Below the pieces are notes generated by a model, which was not told where the DNA came from, did no database searches, and saw only the letters and a list, made by a program, of their open reading frames with translations. Position numbers and translations under genes: made by a program. This document shows positions 1 to 10,245 of a stretch of DNA of 64,000 bases, one piece after another. This DNA is from Jatrophihabitans telluris (lineage in GTDB: Bacteria > Actinomycetota > Actinomycetes > Mycobacteriales > Jatrophihabitantaceae): assembly GCF_023516435.1 (NCBI RefSeq), contig NZ_CP097332.1, positions 3,162,001-3,226,000 of the forward strand, in the 5' to 3' direction. Each line of letters opens with the position of its first letter. Positions within the stretch are counted from its first letter, which is position 1.

Positions 1-33
1 GGGCCGGGCGAACCGTGAAGGTTCGCCCGGCCC
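1..33 (-). terminator. GC-rich hairpin downstream of sahH
   Basis: A perfect inverted repeat with a 14-bp stem (1-14 with 20-33) and a 5-base loop lies 24 bases beyond the sahH stop codon. This is the usual form of a strong actinobacterial intrinsic terminator. No T tract can be seen because the window ends here, so the terminator role is inferred from position and stem strength. Confidence 0.65.
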
Positions 34-57
34 GTCGCCGAACGGTGTCGGTGTGGA

Positions 58-1947
<1,890 letters not shown>

Positions 1948-1952
1948 CTAAG

Positions 1953-1980
1953 ACTCTACCAGAATCGTGTCAGATTTCTG
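1953..1980 (-). promoter_or_regulatory. Possible -10 box and dyad before the MerR-SahH frame
   Basis: TAGAGT (minus strand, 1958-1953) fits the actinobacterial TANNNT -10 pattern. Just upstream are CAGAA and TTCTG arms 11 bases apart (1960-1964 and 1976-1980), with a smaller CAGA-TT-TCTG palindrome at 1971-1980. MerR regulators bind dyads next to or within promoters, so autoregulation is conceivable. No convincing -35 was found. Confidence 0.3.
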
Positions 1981-2075
1981 AATCCCGTCCCGAGTCGCTC
2001 GGCAGTGTCGCGATGCTTACATTTTGTTAACACCGCCAGGGTCAGGTCTTCACTGCTCGTGACGATCTTCGAGGT

Positions 2076-3386
2076 GTGCAGCTACACAGGGTGACGATTG
2101 CGGTCGTCTCGGCCGTGATCCTTCCGCTGCTGGCTGCCTGCGCCGCCGATCCCGGCTCGGTCAACGAGGCCCGAGCCGGAGCATCGGCCGCGCCGTCCGC
2201 CCACTCCGCTGTTCTCCCGTCGCCTCCGCCGACCACGGGGCCCAGCGCAACGCCAAGCGGAACACTCAGCGGAACACTCAGCGGACCGGAGCGTTCCGGT
2301 GCCCGCTCCCTGACCGGGGCACCGAAAGACATCCAAGAGCGAGAACTCGCGATCGACCCGACGCCCGACTCGGCTACCCCGGTGCCGCCCGCGTCCGCGG
2401 CCGGTTCCCTGACCGCGACGATCCCCCGTTCCCCGACGTGCGGCCGGCCCGCGCCGACGACCCCCGCCGGATACCAGCGCGCGCTCGCGGAACTGCCCGC
2501 GGCCGAATGGGGGGCGGCCGACCTGTCGCTGTCCGTCCCGATGCCCGACGGCCGGGTGGTGTGGCTCTACGGCGACACCGTCACCGGAACCGACTCAAGG
2601 CACCTGACGAGCTTCGTGCACTCGAGCGCCGTCGTTCAAGACGGCGGCTGCTTCCACGTGTCCCGACACGGCGCCCAGGTGCTGCCTGACGACAGCCTGA
2701 GCGTCGTGTCCTGGATCTCGGCCGCGGTGGCCCTTGATGCGACTCACCTACTCGTCGCAACCGGCCAGCAACAGCTCACCGGCGACTGCGCACTCTGTTT
2801 CCGTTCGGTCGGGGTACGCGCGGCGGTGCTGACGCTCAACTCCCACGGAGACGTCGGTTTCCAGCGCTGGCTCACCCGCTGGGCTCCGGCCGGGGGCGTC
2901 GGCGGGGTGAACTGGGGTGCTGGAATGAGTCGCGACGCTCGAAACATCACCGTCTACGGCATTTCCCGCACCGGCTATGCCCGCGACGTCTACGCGGCCA
3001 CGGTGCCGGTCGCCGGCGTGCTGCACGCAACGGGCTGGGAGTTCGGGTCCCGCCCCATCGCCACTGGCATCGATCCGGCGGGTGTGTCCGCCTGGCATGA
3101 CGCCGCCGGCTGGCATTTCACCACGGCGCGCGGCGGCACGGTCGTTCGCTACGACACCTCGGCCGGACTCGACCGTTCCCGCACGCAGCCTGCCGCATAC
3201 ACCAGTGCTGCCGTCGGCGTGCTGCCGGCGCCGCGGCCCCGCCAGTTGCTCTACTACGCCGCCGCGCACCCGGAGGCGCACCTCACCGGCGGCGGCCTGC
3301 TGGTCACGATCTGCCGGAATTGGCTCAGCAACGACCAGCACAGCATCGCCTCCTACCGGCCGCTGTACCTGTCCGCACGTCGCTGA
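2076..3386 (+). CDS. Lipoprotein with a DUF4185-like propeller domain
   Basis: Likely exported lipoprotein of 436 residues. A short signal peptide ends in the lipobox LLAAC with the lipidated Cys at residue 22, then comes a low-complexity Ser/Pro/Thr linker to about residue 120 and a globular domain. The motif VWLYGDTV near residue 165 and repeated Trp/Gly-rich strands suggest the DUF4185 / beta-propeller glycosidase-like fold, but I cannot confirm the family. Start GTG 2076 follows GAGGT; GTG 2091 would also leave a workable signal peptide. It is the only plus-strand gene between two minus-strand genes, so it is probably transcribed alone. The function is not known; a surface carbohydrate-binding or hydrolase role would fit the fold. 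Confidence 0.75.
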   Translation: MQLHRVTIAVVSAVILPLLAACAADPGSVNEARAGASAAPSAHSAVLPSPPPTTGPSATPSGTLSGTLSGPERSGARSLTGAPKDIQERELAIDPTPDSATPVPPASAAGSLTATIPRSPTCGRPAPTTPAGYQRALAELPAAEWGAADLSLSVPMPDGRVVWLYGDTVTGTDSRHLTSFVHSSAVVQDGGCFHVSRHGAQVLPDDSLSVVSWISAAVALDATHLLVATGQQQLTGDCALCFRSVGVRAAVLTLNSHGDVGFQRWLTRWAPAGGVGGVNWGAGMSRDARNITVYGISRTGYARDVYAATVPVAGVLHATGWEFGSRPIATGIDPAGVSAWHDAAGWHFTTARGGTVVRYDTSAGLDRSRTQPAAYTSAAVGVLPAPRPRQLLYYAAAHPEAHLTGGGLLVTICRNWLSNDQHSIASYRPLYLSARR

Positions 3387-3462
3387 GCACACCGCCGCCG
3401 CGGTTGTGGCCCCCTGCGTTGCGCGGTTGGCAGCCGTTCGACGGTCCGCGCGGCGTGCTGCG

Positions 3463-4767
3463 CTACCCCCCGACAGCGGCCAGGAAGCCGTGTGCGGACT
3501 GGGCGCGTACCTGAGGCGGACCGTTGCGAGCGGGCACGAAGACAGATTGCCCTTGCGCGACCGAGACAATCTCGCCCGCCGCGCGAACCTGCAGACTTCC
3601 CGCGGTGCACACCACAAGGCTCGGACCGGCCACGGCCACCGGGGTGAACTCGGCCATGTCCTGCAGGACGACGAGTTCGAAGTCCGGGACCGGCACGACG
3701 AACGCCGGCTGGCCTGACGGTAGGGACGTCCGCGGCCACAACGGCTCGTCCAACGCTCGGAAGTCGGTGACCTTCAACAGTTCGGCCACGTCGATGTGCT
3801 TTTCGGTCAGCCCGCAACGCAGCACGTTGTCGCTGTTGGCGAGGATCTCCACTCCGAAACCGCGCAGGTAGGCATGGACATTGCCCGCGCGAAGGAAAAT
3901 CGCTTCGCCGGGATTGAGGCGGACGTAGTTCAGCAGCACGGCCAGCACCACCCCGATGTCGCCGGGAAAGTCGCCGGCGGCCAGGACGGAGGCTCGCGCC
4001 GCACCACTCCACCGGCCACCCTCGGCGACCAGGGCACGCGCCGCGGCCGTCGTCTCGGCCACGATCACCTCTCGCGACGGCCCGGACAGCTCCAGCAGCT
4101 CGGTGAACGCGGCGCGCAACGGGTCGCGGCCGCCGAGCAGCTCGCGCAGCCCGGCAAGGCGGCCGGCGCCGGCTCCGATGAGGGCGCCCAGATAGTCGAG
4201 CGTGGCAGCCACCGGACGAAACCCGCACAGCGCCTCGAACTCGGTCAGCGCACACAGCAGCTCGGGTTTGTGGTGCGGATCGGTGTAGTTGCGGTGGCCG
4301 GCGTCGACCGCCGGGCCGCCACCCACCTCGGCGTCGTACCCGGCACGGGCTTGCTCCTGGTTGGGATGGACCTGGATCGACAGGCACTTTCCAGCCGCCA
4401 GCAGCTTCAGCAGGTATGGCAGCCGGGCGCCGTACCGCTGCCGGGTCGGCGCTCCCAGCAGGCCGATCGGATCGGAGGCGATCAGCTCGTCCAGGCCGGC
4501 TCCGCCGCGCTGGTCCCTGGCGCGTGACGGCTGATCCGGGTGCGCGCCCATCCAGAGCTCGGCCACCGGTTCGCCGGTGACCGGTAGTCCGAGCAACCGC
4601 GGAATGTCGGTCGTCGAACCCCAGGCGTAGTTGCGGATTCCGTTGTCCAGTCGAATGATCGCCGGCGCGCTGTCCGCGCGGTCCGCGCGGTCGGCGCGGT
4701 CGGCGCTCTCTGCCGCGGCCGCGGCCGCCGCACTGCCCTCGCTCATGGGCGGGCTCTCCTCGCTCAC
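3463..4767 (-). CDS. manA: Mannose-6-phosphate isomerase, class I
   Basis: Zinc enzyme interconverting fructose-6-phosphate and mannose-6-phosphate (EC 5.3.1.8), the entry step to GDP-mannose. Class I signatures are present: LDNGIRNYAWGS at the start of the domain, IQVHPNQEQARAGYDAE (Gln and His metal ligands), HKPELLCAL (Glu ligand) and RAGNVHAYLRGFGVEILANS (His ligand and active-site Arg region). The 434-residue length includes a low-complexity Ala/Asp-Arg N-terminal tail encoded by 9-bp repeats. GTG 4767 overlaps the stop of the upstream cation-transporter gene by four bases; ATG 4746, preceded by GAGGAG, is an equally good start. It is the last gene of a minus-strand set with manB and two small sugar-phosphate-associated genes. 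Confidence 0.93.
   Translation of the reverse strand: MSEESPPMSEGSAAAAAAAESADRADRADRADSAPAIIRLDNGIRNYAWGSTTDIPRLLGLPVTGEPVAELWMGAHPDQPSRARDQRGGAGLDELIASDPIGLLGAPTRQRYGARLPYLLKLLAAGKCLSIQVHPNQEQARAGYDAEVGGGPAVDAGHRNYTDPHHKPELLCALTEFEALCGFRPVAATLDYLGALIGAGAGRLAGLRELLGGRDPLRAAFTELLELSGPSREVIVAETTAAARALVAEGGRWSGAARASVLAAGDFPGDIGVVLAVLLNYVRLNPGEAIFLRAGNVHAYLRGFGVEILANSDNVLRCGLTEKHIDVAELLKVTDFRALDEPLWPRTSLPSGQPAFVVPVPDFELVVLQDMAEFTPVAVAGPSLVVCTAGSLQVRAAGEIVSVAQGQSVFVPARNGPPQVRAQSAHGFLAAVGG
4667..4711. repeat. 9-bp tandem repeat inside manA N-terminus
   Basis: Five tandem copies of a 9-base unit near GCGCGGTCC/G encode the Arg-Ala-Asp repeats of the ManA N-terminal tail. Such short in-frame repeats can change copy number by slippage; the tail is outside the catalytic domain. 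Confidence 0.6.
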
Positions 4768-5831
4768 GGGTGGGCCACATCTCCGTCCGCGAAGGGTTCG
4801 CCCGGCTGGATCCCCCGATCGAGATCGGGTTCGAGGTAGATGACCCTGGCGGCCGGCACCGCGGCACGCACTCGGGCTTCGGCGGCGTCGATGATCTTTG
4901 CCACCTCGCTGAGGGTGGCGTCCTCACCGATCGCGACCTTCGCTCCGACCAACAGCTCCTCAGGCCCCAGGTGCATGGTGCGCAGGTGGATGACCCGCAG
5001 GATGCCGGAGCCCGGCGCGGCATTCGGCACGTCACCCGGCACGTCACCCGGCACGGCACCCGGCACGGCACCCGGGGCAGCCACCGGGGCAGGCACCGTG
5101 GCCACGGCCGTACTTTCCGCAATGCCGATCAGGGCATTCTCGATTTCTTCATTGACCTCGGGGCTGGCTGCCTCACCGAGCAACAGGCTCTTGGTCTCGA
5201 TGACCAGGACCACGGCCACCGCGATGAGAAGCACGCCGATCGCGGCCGTGCCGACTCCGTCCCACACCGCGTCGCCGGTGGCCGCGGTCAACCCGACTCC
5301 GGTCAAGGCCAGCACGAGGCCGATCAGCGCGGCGAAATCTTCCAGCAGCACGACCGGCAGCTCCGGGGTCTTGGCGTGCCGGATGAAGGCCACCCACGAC
5401 GAATCGCCCTTCAGCTCGGCCGATTCGTGGATCGCGGTGCGAAACGACCACGATTCCAGACCGATCGCGATGAACAGCACCAGCACCGCGATGAGCGGAC
5501 TGTCCAGATGATGTGGGTGCCGGATCTTCTCCACACCCTCGTACAGCGCGAACAGACCACCGACCGAGAACAGGCACAACGCCACGAGGAAGCCGTAGAC
5601 GTAGCGGTTTCGGCCGTAACCGAAGGGGTGTTCGGGCGTGGCGCGCTGCTTGGCCCGGTTGGCGCCGAGCAACAGCAGCCCTTGGTTGCCCGAGTCGACC
5701 AGCGAGTGGACCGATTCGGCCAGCATCGAGGACGAGCGGGTGAGCAGGAAGGCGACGAACTTGATCACGGCGATGCCGAGGTTGGCGCTCAGCGCCGCGA
5801 CGACGGCCTTGGAACCGCCGGATGCGCTCAT
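4764..5831 (-). CDS. Cation diffusion facilitator (CDF) family transporter
   Basis: Inner-membrane divalent metal/proton antiporter of the CDF family (355 residues). It has about six hydrophobic segments between residues 10 and 215 and a soluble C-terminal domain. The second segment carries AESVHSLVDSGNQ. In the fifth, the common HxxxD metal site is replaced by LLEDFAALIGL, as in the ZnT9-like branch, so the metal is uncertain. The C-terminal domain is split by a Pro/Gly/Val-rich insertion encoded by 12-bp tandem repeats (5025-5072). ATG 5831 has AAGGAG at good spacing. It overlaps manA by four bases and follows the SIS-domain gene, so it probably shares their transcript. Its link to mannose metabolism is unclear. 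Confidence 0.88.
   Translation of the reverse strand: MSASGGSKAVVAALSANLGIAVIKFVAFLLTRSSSMLAESVHSLVDSGNQGLLLLGANRAKQRATPEHPFGYGRNRYVYGFLVALCLFSVGGLFALYEGVEKIRHPHHLDSPLIAVLVLFIAIGLESWSFRTAIHESAELKGDSSWVAFIRHAKTPELPVVLLEDFAALIGLVLALTGVGLTAATGDAVWDGVGTAAIGVLLIAVAVVLVIETKSLLLGEAASPEVNEEIENALIGIAESTAVATVPAPVAAPGAVPGAVPGDVPGDVPNAAPGSGILRVIHLRTMHLGPEELLVGAKVAIGEDATLSEVAKIIDAAEARVRAAVPAARVIYLEPDLDRGIQPGEPFADGDVAHP
5025..5072. repeat. 12-bp tandem repeat in the CDF gene
   Basis: Four consecutive 12-base units (CGGCACGTCACC twice, then CGGCACGGCACC twice) encode the repeated Pro-Gly-Asp/Ala-Val of the transporter's cytosolic domain. The two halves look like successive duplications. Confidence 0.65.
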
Positions 5832-5900
5832 CGGTACTCCTTCGGTGCGGACGGCCGAATCTCGGCCACTGTCTCGGTCCCGTATCCGGCTGGTGCGCCG

Positions 5901-5927
5901 GCGGCCAGGTCAGCCGTGGCTGGCCGC
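5901..5927 (-). terminator. Hairpin between SIS-protein gene and CDF gene
   Basis: An 8-bp perfect stem (GCGGCCAG with CTGGCCGC) with an 11-base loop sits in the 126-base gap after the SIS-domain gene. It could end or reduce the upstream transcript before the CDF gene. There is no T tract, so the role is uncertain. Confidence 0.3.
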
Positions 5928-5957
5928 GTCCGTCAGCGGTGTGTCGGAACCTGGCGG

Positions 5958-7088
5958 TCAGTGTGGCAGTTCCCCCAGCCGGGGAGCGGCCGGATCGATG
6001 CCCCGCCCCAGCGCCAGGTAGCTGGCGGCGAAGTCGCCCACCGCGGCGGCAGCGGCAAAGCGCACCAGGGCGTCGGCGTCCGGGACGTCGATGCGGGAAC
6101 AGCCGATGCCACGGCTGGTGGCCAGCTCGGCCAGGGCTCGGCCGGCTCGCCGGGCGGCCTCGCCCGAGAGCGGATCCCGGGTCGGGGACAGCTCGGCGGC
6201 GAACGGCTCGTCGTCGCCGATCAGCACCAGCCGCGGCAGAGCCCGGGTGTCGGTGACCCGGTCGGCGAAGAAGTCGCTTTCCGCAGAGGCGAATTCCAGC
6301 AGCGATCCGACTCGCGCGACGTCGTCGGGCAGCGAGGCCGCCATCGCCGTCGAGCCGCCGATCAGCTGGATCGCGCCGGCGACCCGCCGGGCAGCGACCG
6401 TCGCGCCGCGGCCGGCTCCGGCGACGACGGGCACCGCCTCGGCAAGGTCGGTGGCCAGCATCTTGGCGGGGCCGGTGAAGGCCGAGGAATCAGGACGGTT
6501 CGCCTCGGCCACGGCGTCCAGCGCATCGGCCACCTCGATCAGCTCGCCGCTGACCGAGGTGAGGTTCATGGCCTCCAGCGCCAGCAGGACCGGGGTTGCC
6601 AGCGCCCACCACAGCGCCCGGCGCGGGCTGTCGGTGAGATATCCGATGTCGGCCAGGGGATGCCGCGCTGCCGATACCGAGACCGGCGTGCCCGCCGGCG
6701 CGACCGCGGCCACCGACAAGCCCCGCCGGTCGGCTTGCTCGGTCAGCTCCGCCAGTCTGGGATGACGTCCGTCGGCCGAGCACACGACGAGGGCATCGGC
6801 CGGTCCGGCCCACCGGGGCAGGGCCGGCTCGCGCCAGTCCACGACCGGAACCTGGTCCCCAGCCAGCACCGTCAGCAGGTTGGACAGGTAGGGCACATGC
6901 GCATCGGTTGCTACCAGCAACGCACGCGGCGTGAAACCGGCCAGCCGCTGCAGTTCCATCTCAGCGACGGTGGCCAGTGCTCGCCGGACGTGCGCGCCGG
7001 CCCCGGCCAGCGCGCGAAGCAACGCCGAGCGGTCGATCTGCTGCAGGGTCTCTGGATTCTCCAGCACCTCAGGATCAAAGGCGGGCAC
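5958..7088 (-). CDS. SIS-domain protein of the PGI/PMI-like family
   Basis: Protein of 376 residues resembling the bifunctional phosphoglucose/phosphomannose isomerase-like family found between manA and manB in actinobacteria. A SIS-type sugar-phosphate fold is suggested by ALLVATDAHVPYLSNLL near residue 55, PADALVVCSADGRHPRLAEL near 95 and the C-terminal isomerase-like part (LLEFASAESDFFADR, VLIGDD). Typical archaeal catalytic motifs are not obvious, so activity is uncertain. It starts at GTG 7088, six bases after the Trm112-like gene, which implies coupling. The position inside the manA-manB group points to hexose-phosphate metabolism. Confidence 0.75.
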   Translation of the reverse strand: MPAFDPEVLENPETLQQIDRSALLRALAGAGAHVRRALATVAEMELQRLAGFTPRALLVATDAHVPYLSNLLTVLAGDQVPVVDWREPALPRWAGPADALVVCSADGRHPRLAELTEQADRRGLSVAAVAPAGTPVSVSAARHPLADIGYLTDSPRRALWWALATPVLLALEAMNLTSVSGELIEVADALDAVAEANRPDSSAFTGPAKMLATDLAEAVPVVAGAGRGATVAARRVAGAIQLIGGSTAMAASLPDDVARVGSLLEFASAESDFFADRVTDTRALPRLVLIGDDEPFAAELSPTRDPLSGEAARRAGRALAELATSRGIGCSRIDVPDADALVRFAAAAAVGDFAASYLALGRGIDPAAPRLGELPH

Positions 7089-7094
7089 GGCGGA

Positions 7095-7316
7095 TCAGTC
7101 TTGTTCGGTGGCTGCGGAGACGGCGACGCCGAGACCGTTCGGCCCAGGCCTCGCCTCGTCGGGCAGCAGGACCGGGATGCCGTCCCGCACGGCGAAGCGG
7201 CTCAAGCACACCGTGCAGACCAACTCCTCGACCCCGTCGTGGGTCTCCGAACGCAGCGGTGCGTGATCGGGACTCGGACAGGCCAGGATGGCCAGCAGAT
7301 CTGCGGCGACGGACAT
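7095..7316 (-). CDS. Trm112-like small zinc-ribbon protein
   Basis: Protein of 73 residues with the Trm112 pattern: LLAILACPSPDHAPL, then LVCTVCLSRFAVRDGIPVLLPDEA. Three of the usual four Cys are present (13, 34, 37); the second position of the first pair is replaced. Family members are small partner or activator proteins of methyltransferases, or are found beside sugar-nucleotide genes. It lies between manB and the SIS-domain gene on the same strand. A specific partner cannot be read from the sequence. Confidence 0.8.
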   Translation of the reverse strand: MSVAADLLAILACPSPDHAPLRSETHDGVEELVCTVCLSRFAVRDGIPVLLPDEARPGPNGLGVAVSAATEQD

Positions 7317-7381
7317 CAGCGGATTCCTTCTCTGGTCGGGCGATGGCGACTACGACGGTGACGATGACGCACCGGGACGGC

Positions 7382-8779
7382 TCAGCCCCGGATCACCGAC
7401 AGGGCCTCATCGCGCAGCTCGCTCATGCGCGCCGCGGTGCCCGCCTCGACATTGAGGCGCAGCAACGGCTCGGTGTTCGAGCCGCGAACGTTGAGCCAGG
7501 ACCCATCGGGCAGGCTCATCGTCAGCCCGTCGAGCTCATCGAATTGCGCACCCTGCGCCGCGAAGTGATCGGTGATCGCCGCGAGCACGCGGTCGCGGTC
7601 GGTGACCGTCGAGTTGATCTCGCCTGAGGCCGCATACCGCTCGTACTCCGCGGTGAGTGCGGCCAGCGGGCGGTCCTGCTCCCCGAGCGCTGCCAGCACG
7701 TGCATGGCCGCCAGCATGCCGGTGTCCGCGCGCCAGAAATCCCTGAAGTAATAGTGCGCCGAGTGTTCGCCGCCGAAGACCGCGTCCGTCTCGGCCATCT
7801 GCGCCTTGATGAAGGAGTGGCCGACCCTGGTCCTGATCGGACGGCCGCCGTGTTCGGCGATGATCTCGGGAACGGCACGCGAGGTGATGAGGTTGTGGAT
7901 CACCGCCGAACCGGGCGCCTTGGCCAGCTCCCGCACCGCCACCAGTGCTGTCACGGCCGACGGTGACACGGCGTTGCCATCGGCGTCGACGAAGAAGCAG
8001 CGGTCGGCGTCGCCGTCGAAGGCCAGCCCGATGTCGGCACGCTCGGCCACCACCGCCTTCTGCAGGTCGACGAGGTTGGCCGGTTCCAGCGGGTTCGCCT
8101 CGTGGTTGGGGAAGGTGCCGTCCAGTTCGAAGTAGAGGGGCACGATCTCCAGCGGCAGCGCGGGCAGCGGCTGCGCGGCCGCGTTGTCGGAGCCGCTGAC
8201 CCCGAGGACAGCCGGCACGGTGTGGCCGGCCATACCGTTGCCTGCGTCCACGACCACCTTGAGCGGGCGGATGCCGCGCAGGTCGACGAGACCACGCAGG
8301 TAGCGGGCGTAGTCGAGAAGGACGTCGTGCCGCGACACCGCGCCGCGGGTGGCCGCACTCTCGGGCGGGCCATCGTCGAGGTAGGACTGTGCGCGCCGGC
8401 GGATCTCGACGAGGCCGGAGTCCTGCCCGATCGGCTGGGCGCCGGCACGGCAGAGCTTGATTCCGTTGTACTGGGCCGGATTGTGGCTGGCGGTGAACAT
8501 CGCCCCCGGCAGCGCGAGTTGGCCGGAGGCGAAGTACAGCTGGTCGGTCGAGCACAGGCCGATGTCGACCACGTCGGCTCCCTGGCTGTTCGCGCCCTCG
8601 GCGAAGGCGGCGAGCAGACCCGGGCCGGAGTCCCGCATGTCGTGTCCGGCGGCGATCCGTTCGGCGCCGGTCACGGCTACGAACGCGGCGCCGACTGCTC
8701 GGGCCACCGCCTCGTTGAGTTGGTCCGGGACGATCCCGCGGACGTCGTAGGCCTTCACGATCTGGGTCAGGTCCACCAT
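7382..8779 (-). CDS. manB: Phosphomannomutase/phosphoglucomutase
   Basis: Alpha-D-phosphohexomutase family enzyme (465 residues) converting mannose-6-P to mannose-1-P (EC 5.4.2.8) and possibly the glucose pair. It carries the phosphoserine loop TASHNPAQYNGIK near residue 106, the metal-binding loop DGDADR, the sugar-recognition loop GGEHSAHYYF and the phosphate-binding loop RGSNTEPLLRLNVEA near the C-terminus. The start ATG 8779 precedes the standard VKAYDVRGIVPDQLN. It is the first gene of the manB - Trm112-like - SIS - CDF - manA set, and its product feeds the guanylyltransferase encoded at 19116-20201. Confidence 0.95.
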   Translation of the reverse strand: MVDLTQIVKAYDVRGIVPDQLNEAVARAVGAAFVAVTGAERIAAGHDMRDSGPGLLAAFAEGANSQGADVVDIGLCSTDQLYFASGQLALPGAMFTASHNPAQYNGIKLCRAGAQPIGQDSGLVEIRRRAQSYLDDGPPESAATRGAVSRHDVLLDYARYLRGLVDLRGIRPLKVVVDAGNGMAGHTVPAVLGVSGSDNAAAQPLPALPLEIVPLYFELDGTFPNHEANPLEPANLVDLQKAVVAERADIGLAFDGDADRCFFVDADGNAVSPSAVTALVAVRELAKAPGSAVIHNLITSRAVPEIIAEHGGRPIRTRVGHSFIKAQMAETDAVFGGEHSAHYYFRDFWRADTGMLAAMHVLAALGEQDRPLAALTAEYERYAASGEINSTVTDRDRVLAAITDHFAAQGAQFDELDGLTMSLPDGSWLNVRGSNTEPLLRLNVEAGTAARMSELRDEALSVIRG

Positions 8780-8844
8780 GACCCGCAGCCTACCCAGGCA
8801 GGGGGTGGCTGTCGGGCAGATGGGTCAACCCGGTGGGGATCGGA

Positions 8845-9213
8845 TCAGACCGAGGGCGGGACGACCCGCAGGTGCCCGCGCCGTCCGACGGCCGAGGCCG
8901 CGGCCGGCGTCTGGGAGGCCGGCTGGAAACCGCGCGGCTCGACCCGGGCTGCTTCACGGACTGCGTCGGCCAGTGCCTCGAGGTCGTCGGCGTGGGGCAG
9001 CGGGGAGGGGAACTCGCCCGCGTGCCGAACGACTTCCCAGCCGCGCGGCACGGTGAGCCGGACGGCGTGTTCCTCGCACAGGTCGTAGGAGTGCGGTTCG
9101 GCGAAGGCGGCGAGCGGTCCGACGACCGCGGTCGAGTCGGAATAGATGTAGGTCAACGTCGCTACGGCGGGTTGCACGCAGGCGGGCCGCGTGCAGCGAC
9201 GGACATGTCTCAC
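8845..9213 (-). CDS. DUF3499 family protein
   Basis: Actinobacterial protein of 122 residues. It starts at GTG 9213 (VRHVRRCTRPAC), which gives the standard family N-terminus; AGAGG lies just upstream. Cysteines at CTRPAC and the SYDLCEEHA motif could bind a metal. The family has no known function but is conserved between manB and the metallopeptidase-like gene in many actinobacteria, as here. The frame is open further upstream but has no family-like sequence there. Confidence 0.85.
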   Translation of the reverse strand: MRHVRRCTRPACVQPAVATLTYIYSDSTAVVGPLAAFAEPHSYDLCEEHAVRLTVPRGWEVVRHAGEFPSPLPHADDLEALADAVREAARVEPRGFQPASQTPAAASAVGRRGHLRVVPPSV

Positions 9214-9324
9214 AACCTCTGACCCTACTTGGCCTCGAGGACGGGACCGCTCAGGCGAGACCGATCCGCACAAGCGTGTCGCGGGCTTCGGGCTCCAGGC
9301 CGTGGCGGCACTAGGCTGCTGCGC

Positions 9325-9804
9325 GTGAGCACTCCCGCGCCAGGCCGAGCCGGTCGCCCCCCGCGTCGCGTCGGAGGCCGTCGGGACCGCCGGGGACGCG
9401 GCGTGCGCGGCATGCTGACCCCGCTCGGGCTGCCCGTCAGCGCCTCGCGCTCGGACCGGTTCGACGCGATGGTGCTGGCCGCGGTCGAGCACGTCCAACC
9501 ACGGGTCGGCGAGCGACTGCGAGAGGTGGAGTTCGCGGTGGAGGACGTCCCCGGCTTCGCGGCGGACGGCACCAACGCCGACGAGTGGGACGTCCTCGAC
9601 GACAACGAGGTTCCCCTGTCGCGGCTCTACCGCACCGGCCTGCCGGAACTCAAAGGGCCGGTGGTCGTTCTCTACCGACGACCACTGGAGACCCGGGCGC
9701 GGCGGCCGGAGGAACTGGCCGACCTCATCCACGACATCGTGGTGGAGCAGGTGGCCCGGCTGTTCGACATCTCCCCGGACGACATCGACCCGCCGCTGGC
9801 CTAG
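9325..9804 (+). CDS. Metallopeptidase-family (zincin-like) protein lacking HExxH
   Basis: Protein of 159 residues matching the actinobacterial 'metallopeptidase family' beside whiB2: an Arg-rich N-terminus, SRSDRFDAMVLAAVEHVQPRV, VPLSRLY, PVVVLYRRPLETRAR and the helix ELADLIHDIVVEQVARLFDI. The place where a zincin HExxH would stand reads HDIVVEQ, so peptidase activity is doubtful. GTG 9325 is chosen because it gives the basic N-terminus usual for the family; ATG 9415 is the alternative. It is divergent from the DUF3499 gene (111-base gap) and convergent with whiB. Confidence 0.78.
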   Translation: MSTPAPGRAGRPPRRVGGRRDRRGRGVRGMLTPLGLPVSASRSDRFDAMVLAAVEHVQPRVGERLREVEFAVEDVPGFAADGTNADEWDVLDDNEVPLSRLYRTGLPELKGPVVVLYRRPLETRARRPEELADLIHDIVVEQVARLFDISPDDIDPPLA

Positions 9805-9844
9805 CGGCGGGTCGATGGATAGATCGACGAAGGGGCGATCCCCC
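9790..9844. terminator. Bidirectional terminator between convergent genes
   Basis: Three hairpins lie in a row: an 8-bp stem, 5-base loop at 9790-9810 that includes the stop codon of the metallopeptidase-like gene; GTCGAT/ATCGAC at 9811-9828; and GGGG/CCCC at 9832-9843, followed by a short pyrimidine run. They separate the plus-strand gene from the minus-strand whiB gene. Confidence 0.6.
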
Positions 9845-9867
9845 GTCTTTCGAAGCGGGAGGTCAGG

Positions 9868-10149
9868 TCAGACGGCGCGCCGCTTCACCCGACGGCGCTC
9901 CCGCTCACTCAGACCGCCCCAGATCCCGAAGCGTTCGTCATTGGACAGCGCATATTCCAGGCACTCGCCCCGAACCTCGCAGCCGACGCAGATTTTCTTC
10001 GCCTCGCGGGTGGAGCCGCCCTTCTCGGGGAAGAACGCCTCCGGGTCCGTCTGAGCGCACAGGGCGCGTTCTTGCCAACTCTGCTCTTCGGGAAGCCCGA
10101 AGATCGAAGGCAGGTCCGCTTCGGCCAGGTGAGCCGGCATGTCCGTCAC
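9868..10149 (-). CDS. whiB2: WhiB-family iron-sulfur transcription factor (WhiB2/WhmD type)
   Basis: Small 93-residue regulator with a [4Fe-4S] cluster held by Cys31, Cys54, Cys57 and Cys63, the GIWGG turn (75-79) and a basic C-terminal DNA-binding tail (SERERRRVKRRAV). WhiB proteins bind the primary sigma factor. The WhiB2/WhmD/WhiB branch controls septation and cell division. Assignment to that branch rests on the synteny with DUF3499, the metallopeptidase-like gene and fbiA/fbiB. GTG 10149 has AGGAG six bases upstream. A clear promoter and a dyad lie upstream (10246-10287). Confidence 0.93.
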   Translation of the reverse strand: MTDMPAHLAEADLPSIFGLPEEQSWQERALCAQTDPEAFFPEKGGSTREAKKICVGCEVRGECLEYALSNDERFGIWGGLSERERRRVKRRAV

Positions 10150-10245
10150 GGTGTGCTCCTACGGATGTTGATTGCGGATGGTGCGCCGGGGACTGATTCG
10201 CCCGGCATGCCGGCCACCGAACGGTTAGTTCGGCGTTCAGTGAAT

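Noticed and set aside
1948-2075. A SAH or SAM riboswitch before the sahH region
   Set aside because: No conserved pseudoknot or known riboswitch core could be recognised; only a weak promoter-like box and a short dyad are present.
4770-7361. An 863-codon plus-strand frame opposite the CDF, SIS and Trm112-like genes
   Set aside because: It is an antisense shadow caused by high GC at third positions; it crosses three real genes and has no motifs.
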